Assembly: GCA_026983955.1 (NCBI GenBank)
Contig: JALSTB010000125.1
Location: forward strand, 1 to 43,421
Reading direction: 5' to 3'
Length of the DNA: 43,421 nucleotides
Source: Melioribacteraceae bacterium
Lineage (GTDB): Bacteria > Bacteroidota > Ignavibacteria > Ignavibacteriales > Melioribacteraceae
Shown here piece by piece: positions 41,549 to 43,421 of the stretch (within the stretch, counting starts at the first letter, position 1; each line of letters starts with the position of its first letter). The position numbers and the translations under genes are program-made. Below the pieces are notes generated by a model. That model did not search any database, was not told where the DNA came from, and saw only the letters and a program-made list of their open reading frames with translations.

Positions 41549-42853
41549 GTGTCAAACTTAAAAGAAAAATTGTACGAAAAAATTGTTGGTTGGCGACCAA
41601 GAACCACAAGGTTGCTAAAAGAATACGGAGACGTTAAAGTATCCGATGTATCCATCAAGCAAGTTATCGGCGGCATGCGCGGTGTAAAATGTTTAACTAC
41701 CGATATTTCTTATCTCGATCCATACGAGGGAATCCGTTTCAGAGGATATACCATTCCCGAAGTTTTGGAAAAATTACCGAAAGTACCGGGTGGGGAAATG
41801 CCTTACGTTGAAGGTTTCTTCTATTTGTTGTTGACCGGCGATATTCCCACCGAAGAAGAAGTGAGTGCGGTTGCCGAAGAGTTCAATAAACGTAAAATGG
41901 TTCCCGAATATGTTTTCGATGTTTTAAGGGCAATGCCGAAAGATTCACATCCCATGGCAATGTTCTCCGCTGCTATTGTTTCTATGGAAAGGGAATCGGT
42001 ATTCGTAAAAAGATATAACGAGGGAATGAGCAAGATGGATTATTGGGATCCGATGTATGAAGATGCATTGAATCTTTTGGCCAAATTACCGCAGATTGCC
42101 GCATTTATTTACAGACATAAATACAAAGACGGCGATATAATTCCACCCGATCCTCATTTGGATATGGGAGGAAACTTTGCCCACATGATGGGAATCGATA
42201 AACCTTACGATGATGTTGCGCGGTTGTATTTTATTTTGCACAGCGATCACGAAAGCGGAAACGTTAGCGCTCATACCGGTCACCTCGTTGCCAGCGCTTT
42301 GTCCGATGTTTATTATTCAATCTCGGCAATGTTAGACGGACTTGCCGGACCTTTGCACGGATTGGCAAATCAAGAAGTATTGCGATGGATTCAAGGAATA
42401 ATGAAAAAAATGGGCGACAAAGTTCCGTCTGAAGAAGAAATGAAAAAATTCGTTTGGGATACGTTGAACTCCGGTCAAGTTATTCCGGGCTTTGGCCATG
42501 CGGTTCTTAGAAAAACCGATCCGCGTTACATGGCACAGCGTGAATTCTGTTTGAAACATTTGCCCGATGACCCGATTTTCAAATATGTTGACATTTTGTA
42601 TAAAGTTGTACCACCGATTCTACAAGAGCACGGTAAAGCTAAAAATCCTTGGCCTAACGTTGATGCTCAATCCGGTGTGATTCAATGGCATTACGGTCTG
42701 AAAGAATATGATTATTACACCGTTCTGTTCGGAGTTGGCAGGGCTCTTGGAGTCTGTGCAAATATTGTTTGGGATCGTGCGCTAGGCTATCCGATTGAAA
42801 GACCCAAATCAATTACAACCGCAATGATGGAAGAAATAGCGGGTATAAAATAA
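41549..42853 (+). CDS. gltA: Citrate synthase, eukaryote-like (mitochondrial type)
   Basis: It condenses acetyl-CoA and oxaloacetate to citrate, the entry to the TCA cycle. The wording matches mitochondrial citrate synthases rather than E. coli GltA: HPMAMFSAAIVSMERES, HSDHESGNVSAHTGHL, GLAGPLHGLANQEVL, NTLNS-like DTLNSGQVIPGFGHAVLR, KTDPRYMAQREF and KNPWPNVDAQSG. The catalytic triad is His270, His317 and Asp372, with the same spacing (47 and 55 residues) as the His274/His320/Asp375 triad of the pig enzyme to within one. The start is GTG 41549, with a full AGGAGG five bases upstream. Length 434. A clear terminator follows. Confidence 0.94.
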   Translation: MSNLKEKLYEKIVGWRPRTTRLLKEYGDVKVSDVSIKQVIGGMRGVKCLTTDISYLDPYEGIRFRGYTIPEVLEKLPKVPGGEMPYVEGFFYLLLTGDIPTEEEVSAVAEEFNKRKMVPEYVFDVLRAMPKDSHPMAMFSAAIVSMERESVFVKRYNEGMSKMDYWDPMYEDALNLLAKLPQIAAFIYRHKYKDGDIIPPDPHLDMGGNFAHMMGIDKPYDDVARLYFILHSDHESGNVSAHTGHLVASALSDVYYSISAMLDGLAGPLHGLANQEVLRWIQGIMKKMGDKVPSEEEMKKFVWDTLNSGQVIPGFGHAVLRKTDPRYMAQREFCLKHLPDDPIFKYVDILYKVVPPILQEHGKAKNPWPNVDAQSGVIQWHYGLKEYDYYTVLFGVGRALGVCANIVWDRALGYPIERPKSITTAMMEEIAGIK

Positions 42854-42877
42854 TTCTGTTCCGCTTTGCAATTATTT

Positions 42878-42900
42878 AAGGGGCTACGCGCCCCTTTTTT
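42878..42900 (+). terminator. Rho-independent terminator after citrate synthase
   Basis: AAGGGGC (42878-42884), loop TACGC, then GCCCCTT (42890-42896) running into TTTTTT at 42895-42900. Seven paired bases with a five-base loop and a T-run make this the clearest terminator in the window. Confidence 0.9.
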
Positions 42901-42959
42901 ATTTGTCCCGCAAATTTTTATCTTTCAACTAATAAAAAATATAATAATTAAAAAATCCA

Positions 42960-43421
42960 ATGGAAACAAAAACAATTACATCAGAAAGTTTAACGGGACT
43001 TAGGAACCGGATACTTTCCGGGAAATCCGCGCTGGATGACAATCAACTGCAAGCAATTGAAAATGAATTTGGAGCTTTGGTTCATTCTTTATATCAAGAT
43101 GACCTTTTGAGCAGTAGTGAAGATTTGAAAAAAGTGGTTTTGGAAATTTTATCCGCTGCAGTTCCAAGTCAAATTGCTCCGTCGTTAATGAAGGAAACCG
43201 CTCCGGAAGATTATTTCAAGCTGGGTGAATATTTACTGGAATTGAATGAACGGAAAGAGGATTCAAATACCAATAACTTAATATATCAATATTTGAATCT
43301 TTTTAGATTGCCGGAATTTCTGGAAAAAATATACAATGATAGAAAATGGGACAGGCTAATTTACGAATTAATCAAATCAAGTAATTATACCATCCGTCAA
43401 TTGTTTGAACAACGGCTTGCC
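42960..43421 (+). CDS. N-terminal part of an unrecognised protein, possibly an AMP-binding (ANL) enzyme (partial)
   Basis: ATG 42960 opens a frame that runs 154 residues to the right edge without a stop. The first 140 or so residues are acidic and helical (LYQDDLLSSSEDLKKVVLEI; ETAPEDYFKLGEYLLELNER) with no signal peptide or membrane segment. The last visible residues, SNYTIRQLFEQRLA, resemble the beginning of an acyl-CoA-synthetase domain ('TIRQLFEQRLA...YPDK'), suggesting a helical extension ahead of such a domain. That is a weak guess from a dozen residues. A TATAAT at 42940-42945 lies just upstream. The gene after the gltA terminator is its own unit. Confidence 0.55.
   Translation, partial: METKTITSESLTGLRNRILSGKSALDDNQLQAIENEFGALVHSLYQDDLLSSSEDLKKVVLEILSAAVPSQIAPSLMKETAPEDYFKLGEYLLELNERKEDSNTNNLIYQYLNLFRLPEFLEKIYNDRKWDRLIYELIKSSNYTIRQLFEQRLA

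Noticed and set aside
1-43421. CRISPR arrays, insertion sequences, integrases, phage genes
   Set aside because: No regularly spaced direct repeats, transposase or integrase motifs, terminal inverted repeats or att-like duplications were found; tRNA-Leu is not followed by an integrase or a repeated 3' end.

Overview
The window looks like a chromosomal segment from the Bacteroidota/Chlorobiota/Ignavibacteriota (FCB) lineage, most plausibly an Ignavibacteria-type organism. Reasons: an AT-rich genome with few strong Shine-Dalgarno sites; a DUF4249 lipoprotein paired with a TonB-dependent receptor carrying a carboxypeptidase-regulatory-like domain; PorV/PorQ-type outer-membrane proteins next to a protein with a FlgD-like C-terminal domain (type IX secretion context); BshC; HpnC/D/E; and several promoters fitting the Bacteroidota pattern TTTG...TAnnTTTG. 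No phage, transposon, CRISPR array or plasmid function is visible. The placement is inferred from gene content, not from a marker-gene comparison.

Layout. 1-3.7 kb: tail of a small membrane protein, a 90-residue hypothetical, then (minus strand) a TonB receptor and its DUF4249 lipoprotein. 3.8-9.0 kb: a compact plus-strand operon of housekeeping metabolism (YmdB-like phosphoesterase, folD, deoC, HicB-like small protein, trmH, aroA, cytochrome c lipoprotein). 9.0-10.6 kb: bshC on the minus strand. 10.8-19.4 kb: an unusual, tightly overlapping plus-strand cluster in which two paralogous outer-membrane-type proteins bracket radical SAM - flippase-like membrane protein - GT2 - polysaccharide deacetylase - GT2 - radical SAM, followed by an M50 intramembrane protease. 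19.6-23.9 kb: lipoprotein, six-Asp-box propeller with C-terminal FlgD-like domain, and two PorV-like proteins. 24.1-28.0 kb: a lone lipoprotein, then FemAB/GNAT-like protein, GT4 and GT9 (LPS/surface glycan). 28.0 kb: SRP RNA. 28.2-35.0 kb: NhaC antiporter, uvrC and glgC (minus), M1 peptidase. 35.1-38.2 kb: LpxH and PBP1A; then tRNA-Leu(CAG). 38.4-41.4 kb: hpnC-hpnD-hpnE (squalene from farnesyl diphosphate). 41.5-42.9 kb: citrate synthase of the eukaryote-like type, closed by a clear terminator; the window ends inside a further gene.

How the parts fit: most of the right two thirds builds the cell envelope (surface glycan, LPS lipid A, peptidoglycan, hopanoid/squalene, type IX-linked surface proteins). 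The strongest candidate for an undescribed system is the bracketed 10.8-18.4 kb cluster: translational coupling says its enzymes act together, yet the combination does not match a pathway I can name.
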